From: Methylobacterium phyllostachyos
GTDB taxonomy: Bacteria > Pseudomonadota > Alphaproteobacteria > Rhizobiales > Beijerinckiaceae
Reading direction: 5' to 3'
Assembly (NCBI RefSeq): GCF_900103445.1
Contig: NZ_FNHS01000018.1
Span: 41,943-105,942, forward strand
Length of the DNA stretch: 64,000 nt
The notes below the pieces were generated by a model that worked only from the letters and a program-made list of their open reading frames with translations, had not been told where the DNA came from and ran no database searches. How positions within the stretch are numbered: the first letter of the stretch is position 1; each line of letters starts with the position of its first letter. Positions 26,206 through 34,590 of the stretch are shown here, piece after piece. The translations under genes were made by a program, and so were the position numbers.

Positions 26206-26960
26206 GATGCGCCTCCCTCGGCCCGGGGCTGGCCCGGCGGCAGCACCGCGGTGTCGCGCAGGCTCGCAATGACCTTTTCCATCGTCATGGCCCGGAAGGT
26301 CTCGACGTGGCGGCGCGCCACCAGCGCGGCACTGTCGGCATCGCCGGCCACGAGATGCTCGATCATCGCGGTGTGGTCGTTCTCGATGTTCGGCCGCACG
26401 CCCTGAACGCCGAAGCCGAGGGCGACGAGGCGGGTCATCTCGTCGAGGAGGCCCGACAGGGTCCGGTACAGGCGTCCGTTTCCCGCCGCCGCCGCGATCG
26501 CGAGATGGAAGCCCCGGTTGGCCTCCAGGAAGAAGTCGATCTGGTTGCCCATCTCCACCGTGATCTGGCGGCGGCAGGCCTGCTCTAGGCGTTCCAGATG
26601 CGCCCGGTTCACCCGGCCGGCGGCGCAGCGGGCGGCGAGCGGTTCCAGCTCCATGCGCAGGGCGAAGACCTCGTCGACATCCTTCACGGTCACCGGGCTG
26701 ACCCGGTAACCGTGCCGGGGCATTGAGCTGACGAAGCCGTCCTGGGCGAGGCGCTGGAGGGCGATCCGGCAGCTCGCCTTGCCGATCGCGAAGCGCTCCA
26801 TCACCTCGGCCTCGGTGAAGCGCGTGCCCGGCAGCAGGCGGCAGGCGACGATCTCGCGCCGCATCAGGTCGTAGGCTTGGTTGCCCTTGCGCGTGGCGTC
26901 GGGGACGGCGAGCACGCCGGCCGCCGGGCGTGCCGGCCGGGATCCATCAGCGCTCATCAT
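26202..26960 (-). CDS. GntR-family (FadR/FCD-type) transcriptional regulator
   Basis: This 252-residue regulator has an N-terminal winged helix (about residues 27-95: AYDLMRREIVACRLLPG, then FTEAEVMERFAIGKASCRIALQRL). A C-terminal all-helical FCD ligand domain follows, with metal-binding histidines in NRGFHLAIAAAAGN and later HVETF. FCD regulators usually sense a carboxylic-acid effector and repress or activate a linked catabolic operon. It is the first gene of the importer/acyl-CoA operon and so probably controls it. Of two adjacent ATGs the first (26960) is used; earlier in-frame starts would overlap the predicted promoter. Confidence 0.88.
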   Translation of the reverse strand: MMSADGSRPARPAAGVLAVPDATRKGNQAYDLMRREIVACRLLPGTRFTEAEVMERFAIGKASCRIALQRLAQDGFVSSMPRHGYRVSPVTVKDVDEVFALRMELEPLAARCAAGRVNRAHLERLEQACRRQITVEMGNQIDFFLEANRGFHLAIAAAAGNGRLYRTLSGLLDEMTRLVALGFGVQGVRPNIENDHTAMIEHLVAGDADSAALVARRHVETFRAMTMEKVIASLRDTAVLPPGQPRAEGGAS

Positions 26961-27022
26961 CAAGACCACCCCGCCGACATCGCATTGAGGCTCCCACAAC
27001 ACCCTGTGAGCTGCCCACAGCA

Positions 27023-27039
27023 CGCAGGTCATGTGCCAA
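27023..27039 (-). promoter_or_regulatory. sigma-54-type promoter for the GntR-led operon
   Basis: On the minus strand the sequence is TTGGCACATGACCTGCG: a perfect YTGGCAC -24 box, GG-N10-GC spacing and CTGC in place of TTGC. The predicted start near 27012 gives a leader of about 50 bases. Confidence 0.5.
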
Positions 27040-27159
27040 CTGCCCTCAGTCAGATCTCCTGACGGAAGCGCGACCGACTCAACGACCGGCGATTGACCCG
27101 CATTCCCGCACGCGGAGAAAGGCTTTGACCCGTCGTGCGATCAGCTCAGCTCGTTCTGT

Positions 27160-27216
27160 GAGCATTTCATGCCGTATCTATGAGCATTGAGAGCTAGATC
27201 TGTAAATGAAACGCTC
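27160..27216. repeat. inverted repeat GAGCATTTCAT / ATGAAACGCTC, possible operator
   Basis: Arms at 27160-27170 and 27206-27216 match in 10 of 11 positions, and a further GAGCAT lies between them at 27182. The surrounding sequence is AT-rich. It sits 100-200 bases upstream of the sigma-54-like promoter, where enhancer-binding proteins act. Confidence 0.35.
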
Positions 27217-27326
27217 ATCCAAAACCGGCGGCCATGCTGGGAGAATGCCGACGTATGGGGGCCTGTTGAGAGACGATCTGTCTGTTCCTTGGACGTGCCG
27301 CTGGCGAACTCGGCCCCTGCGCCGCG

Positions 27327-28223
27327 TCAGTCCGGCTCCCGGTTAAGCCGAACGACAAGCTGATCGGCAAACTTCGCCGCCGCGACGGAGAGGGACCGCC
27401 CGCGCAACTGCGCGAGGACAAGCGTCATCGGCGTCAGGTCCCGGAGATCGATCGGACGGCTGTGCAGGCGCGGATCCTGGGGGATGCCGCTCGGGATCTG
27501 CAGGCTGATGAGATCCTCCCGCAGGACGAGGTTGCGCAGGAATTCCAGCGAGCCCGACTCGACGACCGGCCGGAGCTCGACCCCGCGCCGGGCCAGCGCG
27601 TGCGCGATGTGATGGCGGATGGCGAGCGAGTGGTCGGGCAGGGCCAGGGCATGGCCGAGGCAGTCACGCAGCCGGACCGGCCCGGTCTCCGACGCCAGCG
27701 GATGTCCTTTGCGCATCAGTGCGCAGAGGGTCTGGTGTCCGGAGAAGAGCGGATGCAGCTCCGCCGACGGCGGTGGTTGCAGGATGAGGGCGAGATCGGC
27801 CTCGAATGCCGCCAGGGCCGTCACGGCCTGCGCGTGGTCGCGGACCTGGACCATGAAGCCAACCTGCGGAAACCGGGCCCGGTAGGCCTCGACCTCCTCC
27901 GGCACCACCTGCGTGACGAAGGCTTGGCTGCAGGCGAGCGATACGTGACCGCGGCGCACGCCCGACAGATCGGCGATCTGCGACCGGACCCGGTCGAGGT
28001 CCGCCACTTGGTCGCGGATGTGCCGCGCGAAGAGTTCGCCGGCCGCATTGAGCCGCATGCCCTGCGGCAGACGCTCGAAGATCGGCGTGCCGAGTTCGTA
28101 TTCGAGATCCTGGATCTGCCGCGTCAGGGCTGAGGGCGTCAGGTTCAGCCGCTCCGCGGCGCGCCGGATCGAGCCGGCGCGCGCGACCTCGGCGACGTAG
28201 GTAACGGTGCGCAAGTGCTTCAC
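27327..28223 (-). CDS. LysR-family transcriptional regulator
   Basis: This 298-residue protein has a canonical N-terminal helix-turn-helix (RTVTYVAEVARAGSIRRAAERLN, then TPSALTRQIQDLEYELG) and a periplasmic-binding-like effector domain from about residue 90. The start is GTG at 28223; the protein then begins with KHLRTVTYVAEVA, the normal LysR N-terminus. It diverges from the third importer operon, 118 bases apart, which is the classic arrangement for control of that operon. A dyad matching a LysR box lies between them. The effector is presumably the imported nitrogen compound. Confidence 0.9.
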   Translation of the reverse strand: MKHLRTVTYVAEVARAGSIRRAAERLNLTPSALTRQIQDLEYELGTPIFERLPQGMRLNAAGELFARHIRDQVADLDRVRSQIADLSGVRRGHVSLACSQAFVTQVVPEEVEAYRARFPQVGFMVQVRDHAQAVTALAAFEADLALILQPPPSAELHPLFSGHQTLCALMRKGHPLASETGPVRLRDCLGHALALPDHSLAIRHHIAHALARRGVELRPVVESGSLEFLRNLVLREDLISLQIPSGIPQDPRLHSRPIDLRDLTPMTLVLAQLRGRSLSVAAAKFADQLVVRLNREPD

Positions 28224-28232
28224 ACCGTCATC

Positions 28233-28302
28233 GTGCGCCCCCGTTGCCGAAAACGCAACGATACGCTCAGAAAATAGCACTTCCTTGCAACAGGGGGCGC
28301 AC
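28233..28302. promoter_or_regulatory. LysR-type operator: nested inverted repeats in the divergent promoter
   Basis: The inner dyad GTTGC-N7-GCAAC (28243-28259) contains the T-N11-A pattern of LysR boxes. An outer, longer repeat pairs GTGCGCCCCCGTTGC (28233-28247) with GCAACAGGGGGCGCAC (28287-28302), identical except for one inserted A. The three GTTGC/GCAAC half-sites could bind a LysR tetramer. Confidence 0.5.
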
Positions 28303-28341
28303 CTAGCGTCCGAGACCTTGGGACCCTGCAGGAGCCATTCG

Positions 28342-29292
28342 ATGATCCGCCGCCGCACCCTCCTGGCCGGTCTCGGGGCCGGCTTCGCCCTCGGGCCCCT
28401 GGCGCCGGCACGTGCCGCGGGCGGGCCCGTTACGATCCGGATGGGCTCGCTCAAGCTGATCCACTCGATCGCACCGAGCTTCTACGAGCGCTTCACCCCC
28501 GAGGGCGTGACCGTGGAGGTGGTGCCGTTCGAGAGCCCGACCGAGTGCAAGAACGCCGTGGTCACCAAGTCGGTGGATTTCGGCACCTTCGGCATCGCCG
28601 CCGCGACGCTGGGGGCCGCCGCGGGCGAACCGCTCGTGGTCATCGCCTCCACCTGCAACCGCGGCATGGCGGTGATCGCCAAGAAGGATTCCGACATCCA
28701 CGCCATCAAGGACCTGCGCGGCAAGCGGGTCGCCATCTGGCCCGGCAGCACCCAGGAGGTCTTCGTGCTGGAGCGGATGCGCATGGAGGGGCTGTCCGTG
28801 AAGGACATCACGCCGGTGCGGGTCTCCTTCTCGGAGATGCACATCGCCCTCGCCCGCGGCGACGTCGACGCTTATGTCGGCGCCGAGCCGGGGCCCGGCG
28901 TCAGCCTCGCCTCGGGGGTGGGGCAGCTTGTAGAGTACCCCTACGGCACCGAGATGGGTGCGCTCAACATGGTGTTCGGTGCGCACCGCGACACGCTGGC
29001 CGAGCGGCCCGACCTCGTTCGGACCATGCTGGAGATCCACCGCAAGGCGACCGATTTCGCGGCCGGCGACCGCAACGCGATGATCGCCATGGCGGTGGCC
29101 AAGCTCGGCCAGAAGCGCGAGGCGCTGGAACTCTCGGCTCCGAACGTGGAGCTGACTTGGCGCCTGGGGCCGAACGAGGTCCGCCAGGCCGGGGCCTACG
29201 CGCAGCACATGCTGGCGCTCAAGCAGATCAAGCGCCTGCCGGAGCCGGGCTTCATCGACACCCGCTTCGTCGACGCGCTGGGGCGGGCGTGA
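28342..29292 (+). CDS. NitT/TauT-type ABC transporter substrate-binding protein
   Basis: This 316-residue periplasmic binding protein has a signal with a twin-arginine-like start (MIRRRTLLAGLGAGFALGPLA, cleavage after AAG near residue 28). Fold landmarks are TIRMGSLKLIHSIAPSFYERF, ECKNAVVTKSVDFGTFGIAAATLG, and IKDLRGKRVAIWPGSTQEVF. It is the first gene of a five-gene operon that ends in allophanate hydrolase, so its ligand is likely a ureido- or biuret-like nitrogen source (inference). An upstream in-frame start would overlap the regulator's operator and was rejected. Confidence 0.88.
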   Translation: MIRRRTLLAGLGAGFALGPLAPARAAGGPVTIRMGSLKLIHSIAPSFYERFTPEGVTVEVVPFESPTECKNAVVTKSVDFGTFGIAAATLGAAAGEPLVVIASTCNRGMAVIAKKDSDIHAIKDLRGKRVAIWPGSTQEVFVLERMRMEGLSVKDITPVRVSFSEMHIALARGDVDAYVGAEPGPGVSLASGVGQLVEYPYGTEMGALNMVFGAHRDTLAERPDLVRTMLEIHRKATDFAAGDRNAMIAMAVAKLGQKREALELSAPNVELTWRLGPNEVRQAGAYAQHMLALKQIKRLPEPGFIDTRFVDALGRA

Positions 29293-30143
29293 GCACGGGC
29301 GTCGAGGCCGGCGTGCTGCCGGCGACGGCGCCAGCCTCCGTCCCCCGGCGGGCCGGCCTCGGCCTAGGCCATCTGCGCCGGCTGGCGCTGGCCTGCGTGC
29401 TGCCGGCTCTGCTCGTCGCGGTCTGGCAGGTCACCACCGCGGGCCGGCCCTACAGCCTGATCCCTCCGCCCGCAGAGGTCTGGGCCGAGCTGCGGGATCT
29501 CGCCATCGGCGGCGTCAACGACGACGCGTTCAGCGGCACGCTCTGGACCCATCTCGCGGCCTCCCTGAGCCGGGTCTATGGCGGCTTCGCGCTCGCAGCC
29601 GCGGCCGCGCTGCCGCTCGGCCTGCTGATCGGCCGCGTGCCGCTGATCCGGGCGCTGCTCGATCCCGCCCTGCAGGTCCTGCGGCCCGTCCCGGTCACCG
29701 CGTGGCTGCCGCTGGCCATGATCCTGTTCGGCCTGGGACCCCGCTCGGCCTTCTTCCTCGTGTTCCTCGGGGCGTTCTACCCGATCTTGGTCAACACCGT
29801 GTTCGGGGTCCGCTCGGTGGAGCCCCGCCTGTTCGAGGCGGCCGCGATGCTGGGCTGCACCGGTCCGGCGCAGTTCGTCCGCGTCGTGCTGCCGGCGGCC
29901 CTGCCGTCGATCTTCACCGGCCTGCGGCTCGGCCTCGGCTTCGCCTGGGTTGTGATCGTGGTCGGCGAGATGACCGGCGTCCAGACCGGCCTCGGCGCGA
30001 TCATCATGGAGGCGCGCCAGCTCTCGCGCACCGAGATCGTGATCTGCGGCATGGCGGTGATCGGGGTCGCGGGCTTCGTCTCCGACTGGCTGGTCATGCA
30101 ACTCGGGCGCCGGCTGCTCGCCTGGAGCCCGAACCATGGGTGA
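29289..30143 (+). CDS. NitT/TauT-type ABC transporter permease
   Basis: This is a 284-residue inner-membrane permease with six hydrophobic segments and the EAA loop FEAAAMLGCTGPAQFVRVVLP near residue 180. The start is GTG, overlapping the binding-protein stop by four bases (GTGA), which supports translational coupling. The first about 30 residues are cytoplasmic. Confidence 0.9.
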   Translation: MSTGVEAGVLPATAPASVPRRAGLGLGHLRRLALACVLPALLVAVWQVTTAGRPYSLIPPPAEVWAELRDLAIGGVNDDAFSGTLWTHLAASLSRVYGGFALAAAAALPLGLLIGRVPLIRALLDPALQVLRPVPVTAWLPLAMILFGLGPRSAFFLVFLGAFYPILVNTVFGVRSVEPRLFEAAAMLGCTGPAQFVRVVLPAALPSIFTGLRLGLGFAWVVIVVGEMTGVQTGLGAIIMEARQLSRTEIVICGMAVIGVAGFVSDWLVMQLGRRLLAWSPNHG

Positions 30144-30148
30144 GACCG

Positions 30149-30931
30149 ATGGCTGATCCCACGATCCCGATCCTCGACATGCGGGCGGTCTCCAAGACCT
30201 TCACGGCGGGCGGGCGCCGGACCGAAGCCCTGCGCGAGGCGAACCTCACCGTGTCGCGCGGCGAGTTCGTCTGCCTGCTGGGCGCCTCGGGCTGCGGGAA
30301 GTCGACGCTGCTGCGGGTCGCCGCCGGCTTCGAGGCCCCGACCGCCGGCCAGGCGCTGATGTGGGGTAAGCCCATCGCGGGGCCGGGGCCGAGCCGCGGC
30401 ATGGTCTTCCAGGATTACGGCCTGTTCCCGTGGCTCACCGTGCGGGACAATATCGGCTTCGGCCCGAAGGCGCGGGGGCGGCCCGCCGCCGAGATCCGCG
30501 ACATCGCCGAGCGCTACATCGCCCTGGTCGGCCTCCAGAGCTTCGCCGACGCCTATCCGCACCAGCTCTCGGGCGGGATGAAGCAGCGGGTCGCCATCGC
30601 ACGGGTGCTCGCCAACGAGGCCGAGGTGGTGCTGATGGACGAGCCCTTCGGGGCTCTCGACGCCATGACGCGCGAGCGGCTGCAGGACGAGCTGCTCGAT
30701 CTCTGGTCGCGCACCGGGCTGACGATCCTGTTCGTCACCCACGCCATCGAGGAGGCGATCTTCCTGGCCGACCGCATCGTCATGATGTCGCCCGGACCCG
30801 GCCGGATCGAGACGATCCATCCGGTCGCGCTGCCGCGGCGGCGCGACGTGTCGAGCCCCGCCTTCAACGACCTGCGCCGGATGCTGGCGGCCCAGCTCCA
30901 CAGCCACCACGCCCCGCGGGCGGCCGCCTGA
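30149..30931 (+). CDS. NitT/TauT-type ABC transporter ATP-binding protein
   Basis: This is a 260-residue ATPase with Walker A GASGCGKS (residues 45-52), Q-loop VFQDYGLFPW, signature LSGGMKQRVAIARVLA, Walker B VVLMDEPFGALD and FVTHAIEEAI. Features are those of SsuB/TauB-type importers. It starts five bases after the permease and its TGA overlaps the ATG of the next gene by one base. Confidence 0.9.
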   Translation: MADPTIPILDMRAVSKTFTAGGRRTEALREANLTVSRGEFVCLLGASGCGKSTLLRVAAGFEAPTAGQALMWGKPIAGPGPSRGMVFQDYGLFPWLTVRDNIGFGPKARGRPAAEIRDIAERYIALVGLQSFADAYPHQLSGGMKQRVAIARVLANEAEVVLMDEPFGALDAMTRERLQDELLDLWSRTGLTILFVTHAIEEAIFLADRIVMMSPGPGRIETIHPVALPRRRDVSSPAFNDLRRMLAAQLHSHHAPRAAA

Positions 30932-31845
30932 TGGATACGGCCCCCGACGATCCCCGCCGGCCCGAGAACCGGCTCACTTACACCGCCGCCATCGACCGGC
31001 CGCGGCTCACCTTGCCGGGGGGCAAGCACGTCGCAATCTGGCCCGTGGTCAATGTCGAGCACTGGCTGATCGACCATCCGATGCCGCGCCAGATCCTGGT
31101 GCCGCCGACCGCCGCGAGCCTGCTGCCGGACATCCCGAACTGGGCATGGCACGAGTACGGCATGCGCGTCGGCTTCTGGCGCTTTCTCGAAGTCTTCACG
31201 CACCGCGGCATCCGCCCGACCCTGTCGATCAACGGCTCGGTCTGCAGGGCCTATCCCCGCATCGCCGAGGCCGCGCATGCGGCCGGCTGGGAGTTCATGG
31301 CCCACGGCTTCCACCAGGTGCCCACCCACCGGATCGACGACCAGCCGGCGATGATCGCCCGCACCCTCGCGGCGATCACCGACACCACGGGGTACAAGCC
31401 GCGCGGCTGGCTGGGGCCGGGCCTCACCGAGACCCTCGATACGCCCGATCACCTGCACGCGGCCGGCATCGAGTACGTCGGCGACTTCGTGGTCGATGAC
31501 CGCCCCTGCCGCGTGGCGACGCGCACGGGCAACCTCGTCGCCCTCCCCTACTCGGTCGAGCTGAACGACATCCCGCTGCTCGCCATCCAGCACCACCGGG
31601 CCGACGAGTTCGTGGACCGGGCGCTCGCCACCCTCGACCGTCTCGTCGCCGAAGCTGCGGGTCCCGGACCGCTGGGCGGCGCCAAGGTGATGGGCTTCGC
31701 GATCCACCCCTACATCACCGGGGTCCCGCACCGGATCGGCCTGCTGGAGCGTCTGCTCGACGCGATCCTGGCACGCAGCGCCGTAGCGGTCATGCAGGGG
31801 ACCGAGATCCTCGACTGGTACCGCGCCACCGGCGACCAATCCTGA
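30931..31845 (+). CDS. polysaccharide-deacetylase-fold (NodB/PuuE-like) hydrolase
   Basis: This 304-residue cytoplasmic protein has no signal peptide. Its fold matches the NodB-homology family that also contains metal-independent PuuE allantoinases and related amide or imide hydrolases. Visible landmarks are RPTLSINGSVCRAYPRIAE near residue 95, HAAGWEFMAHGFHQ and a late FAIHPYITGVPHR. The usual TFDDG metal motif of polysaccharide deacetylases is absent (LSINGS here), as in PuuE-like enzymes. Between an importer and an allophanate hydrolase, it most likely opens a cyclic ureide or imide. It is translationally coupled to the ATPase gene. Confidence 0.8.
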   Translation: MDTAPDDPRRPENRLTYTAAIDRPRLTLPGGKHVAIWPVVNVEHWLIDHPMPRQILVPPTAASLLPDIPNWAWHEYGMRVGFWRFLEVFTHRGIRPTLSINGSVCRAYPRIAEAAHAAGWEFMAHGFHQVPTHRIDDQPAMIARTLAAITDTTGYKPRGWLGPGLTETLDTPDHLHAAGIEYVGDFVVDDRPCRVATRTGNLVALPYSVELNDIPLLAIQHHRADEFVDRALATLDRLVAEAAGPGPLGGAKVMGFAIHPYITGVPHRIGLLERLLDAILARSAVAVMQGTEILDWYRATGDQS

Positions 31846-31860
31846 GCTGGGTTGCGAGGA

Positions 31861-33669
31861 ATGACCGTGCCCCCCTTCCCGACGATCCCCGTGCTGCACG
31901 CCGCCTATGCCGCCGGCCAGGACCCGCGCACCGTCGTGGCCGAGGCCTACCGCCGCCTCGCCGCAATCGGCGATCCCGGCATCTTCCTCGCCCTGGTACC
32001 GGAGGCTGAGGCGCAGGCTGCGGCGGCAGCGCTGCCGTCCTTCGATCCCGCGGCGCTGCCGCTCTGGGGCGTCCCCTTCGCCGTCAAGGACAACATCGAC
32101 GTCGCCGGCCTGCCGACCACGGCGGCCTGCCCGGACTTCGCCCATACCCCCGCCGAGACGGCGCCCGCGGTGGCCCGATTGCAGGCGGCCGGGGCAATCC
32201 TGATCGGCAAGACCAATCTCGATCAGTTCGCCACCGGCCTCGTCGGTCTGCGCACGCCCTACCCGGCCCCGCGCAACGCGATCGACCCGGCCTACGTGCC
32301 CGGCGGTTCCAGCAGCGGCTCGGCCGTGGCGGTGGCCCACGGGATCGTGGCCTTCGCCCTCGGGACCGACACGGCAGGCTCCGGCCGGGTGCCGGCGGCG
32401 CTCAACAACGTCGTCGGGTTGAAGCCCTCCTTGGGGTCGATCTCCAGCCGTGGGATGCTGCCCGCCTGCCGGACCCTCGATACGCTCTCGGTTTTCGCCG
32501 GAACCGTCGCCGACGCCGACGCAGCCTTCCGGGTCATGCTGGGCTTCGACGGTGCCGATCCCTGGTCGCGGGCCTTGCCGGTGCCGCCCGCCCCCGCCGG
32601 TCTCCCGCCGGGCCTGCGCCTCGGGCTGCCGGATGCGGCGAGCTTGCGCTTCGGCGGCGACGGCCTCTCGGAGGCGGCCTTCGCGGCGTCGGCCGCCGAC
32701 CTCGAAACCCTCGCCGGGGCGGCGGCTCTTGTGGATCTCGCGCCCATGTTCGCCGTCGCGGCCCTGCTCTACGACGGGCCCTGGGTTGCCGAGCGCTACG
32801 CGGCGATCCGGCCGATCATGGAGACGCGCCCCGAAATCCTGCACCCGACGACGCGGGCGGTGATCGCCGCCGCCGGGCGCTACAGCGCCGCGGACGCCTT
32901 CGCGGGCCTCTACAGCCTCGCGGAGCTGCGCCGGCACGCGGACGCCGTCTGGGACCGCGTCGACGTGCTCGCCGTACCGACCTATCCGCGTCCGCAGACC
33001 TGCGCGGCGGTGCGCGCCGACGCGATCGGCCCGAACAGCGAACTCGGCACCTACACCAACTTCGTCAACCTGCTCGACTGGTGCGCCCTCGCTGTCCCGG
33101 GGCGGCCCCGCGCCGATGGTTTTCCCGCCGGCATCACCCTGCTCGCGCCGCGCGGGTCGGACGGGCTCCTCGCCGCCCTGGGGGCACGCCTGCACGCGGC
33201 CGCGGCCGGCCGGATCGGCGCGGGGGTGTCGCCCGTGCCGGCGGCGGAAGCGGGTCCGGTCCGGGCGCGGCCCGGCGAGATCGAGCTGGCGGTCGTCGGG
33301 GCGCATCTGTCGGGCCTGCCGCTGAACCGCGAGCTTGCCACGCACGGCGCCCGGTATCTTCGGGCCGTGACGACCGAACCGGAGTACCGCCTCTACGCCC
33401 TGCCCGGCGGGCCGCCGCATCGCCCCGGATTGCTGCGGGTGTCCGATGACCGCGGCGGTGCGATCGAAACGGAGGTCTGGGCTCTATCGCCCGCAGCCTT
33501 TGGGGCCTTCGTGGCGACCATTCCGGAGCCGCTCGGGATCGGCACCCTGCGGCTGGCCGACGGGACCGCGCCGAAGGGCTTTCTGGTCGAGTCAGCAGGC
33601 GTCGCGGGGGCCGCCGACATCACACGGTTCGGCGGCTGGCGCCGCTACGTGGCCAGCCAGGCCGCATGA
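31861..33669 (+). CDS. atzF: allophanate hydrolase (AtzF-like)
   Basis: This 602-residue enzyme hydrolyses allophanate to two CO2 and two ammonia. The amidase domain (residues 1 to about 450) carries the Ser-cisSer-Lys triad: K76 in FAVKDNIDVAG, S150 in GGSSSGSA and S174 in TAGSGRVPA. A C-terminal domain (about 465-602) with LNRELATHGARYL and PGLLRVSD is the AtzF-specific domain absent from ordinary amidases, and total length is typical. The start is ATG 31861; GTG 31867 has better spacing from the GAGGA at 31856 and is an alternative. No urea carboxylase or biuret hydrolase lies nearby, so the allophanate source is open. Confidence 0.92.
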   Translation: MTVPPFPTIPVLHAAYAAGQDPRTVVAEAYRRLAAIGDPGIFLALVPEAEAQAAAAALPSFDPAALPLWGVPFAVKDNIDVAGLPTTAACPDFAHTPAETAPAVARLQAAGAILIGKTNLDQFATGLVGLRTPYPAPRNAIDPAYVPGGSSSGSAVAVAHGIVAFALGTDTAGSGRVPAALNNVVGLKPSLGSISSRGMLPACRTLDTLSVFAGTVADADAAFRVMLGFDGADPWSRALPVPPAPAGLPPGLRLGLPDAASLRFGGDGLSEAAFAASAADLETLAGAAALVDLAPMFAVAALLYDGPWVAERYAAIRPIMETRPEILHPTTRAVIAAAGRYSAADAFAGLYSLAELRRHADAVWDRVDVLAVPTYPRPQTCAAVRADAIGPNSELGTYTNFVNLLDWCALAVPGRPRADGFPAGITLLAPRGSDGLLAALGARLHAAAAGRIGAGVSPVPAAEAGPVRARPGEIELAVVGAHLSGLPLNRELATHGARYLRAVTTEPEYRLYALPGGPPHRPGLLRVSDDRGGAIETEVWALSPAAFGAFVATIPEPLGIGTLRLADGTAPKGFLVESAGVAGAADITRFGGWRRYVASQAA

Positions 33670-33694
33670 ATGGCCAAAGTCGAGCTTTGGCCAT
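33670..33694. terminator. bidirectional terminator between atzF and motB
   Basis: A perfect 10-bp stem (ATGGCCAAAG / CTTTGGCCAT) with a five-base TCGAG loop begins directly after the atzF stop codon and 13 bases beyond the motB stop. The palindrome can serve both converging transcripts, although no long T-run is present. Confidence 0.6.
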
Positions 33695-33707
33695 GTGCGC
33701 CTCGTCG

Positions 33708-34568
33708 TCAGCGCAGAAGATTCGGGGGCACCGGCGGGCTCGCATTGAGCAGAGTGACCGTGACCCGTCGGTTCGGCGCAATGTAGGGATTGTCGGGGAA
33801 GACCGGCTCGGTGTCGGCGCGTCCCACCACGGACAAGAAGTTGTCGTTGGGAATGCCGGCACCCGCCAGAATCTCGCGCACGGCGAGCGCACGCCCGGCG
33901 GTGAGGGTCCAGGGTTCGCCGGCCCGCGTTGAGCCCGGGCGCGCGGCCGCCGTGTAGCCGGCAATGGACAGGCGATTGGGCAGGCGGCGCAGAGTGGGTG
34001 CGAGCGCCTCCAGCACCCGACGGGTGCGCTCATAGGGTTCGACAGAGCCCTCCCGGAACATGGAGCGGCCGTCCTGATCCACGAGGGAAACGTCCACACC
34101 CTCCTTGGTCGGCTCGATCACGATGTTCTTCGACAGCTCGGCGATGTCGGGCAGGGTCTGAAGCGCCTGCCGGAGGCTGGCTATGGCGCTGTAATTGGCC
34201 TGCACGCTCGCGGTCGGGCGGTCGGTATCGCGATCGCTGGCGCGGCCCGGACTGGTCGGGCGCGCCTTGTCCTCCTGCTCGGCCGAGCCCCTCTCTGCGT
34301 CGCGGGGCGTGGACGGCTTGTTGCCGGACGTGTCCAGGGCTCTGCCATACAGGATTCCGCCGGCGCCACTGGTTGCGGGACTCAGGGCCGCCGGCGAGAA
34401 GTATTCCGCCAAACCGATCTTCTGCTCCTGCGTCGTCATGCTGATCAGCCACATCAGCAGGAAGAACGCCATCATGGCGGTCACGAAGTCCGCATAGGCG
34501 ATCTTCCAGGCCCCGCCATGGTGTGCGTGCCCGGCCTTCTTGACCTTCTTGATGATGATCGTGGTCAT
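33708..34568 (-). CDS. motB: flagellar motor stator protein MotB
   Basis: This 286-residue protein has one N-terminal transmembrane helix with the essential proton-accepting aspartate (D27 in KIAYADFVTAMMAFFLLMW). A variable, charged linker (about 55-150) follows, and then an OmpA-like peptidoglycan-binding domain (about 155-286: RLSIAGYTAA, TAGRALAVREIL, APNRRVTVTLL). With MotA it forms the proton-driven stator that turns the flagellum. It lies 22 bases downstream of motA in the same operon, isolated from any other flagellar gene in this window. Confidence 0.93.
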   Translation of the reverse strand: MTTIIIKKVKKAGHAHHGGAWKIAYADFVTAMMAFFLLMWLISMTTQEQKIGLAEYFSPAALSPATSGAGGILYGRALDTSGNKPSTPRDAERGSAEQEDKARPTSPGRASDRDTDRPTASVQANYSAIASLRQALQTLPDIAELSKNIVIEPTKEGVDVSLVDQDGRSMFREGSVEPYERTRRVLEALAPTLRRLPNRLSIAGYTAAARPGSTRAGEPWTLTAGRALAVREILAGAGIPNDNFLSVVGRADTEPVFPDNPYIAPNRRVTVTLLNASPPVPPNLLR

Positions 34569-34590
34569 CGAATCCCTGCCGGATATCGTG

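Larger units (their letters stand above)
26961..27326. promoter_or_regulatory. 366-base control region upstream of the GntR operon
   Basis: No gene is seen. The stretch lies between the GntR start and the LysR stop. It holds a sigma-54-like promoter (27023-27039) and, further out, a locally AT-rich segment with an inverted repeat (27160-27216). Confidence 0.6.

Noticed and set aside
30553..33420. 955-codon open frame on the minus strand
   Set aside because: It lies antisense to the ABC ATPase, hydrolase and allophanate hydrolase genes, is arginine/glycine-rich with no recognisable domain, and follows the third-position G/C pattern of the plus-strand genes.
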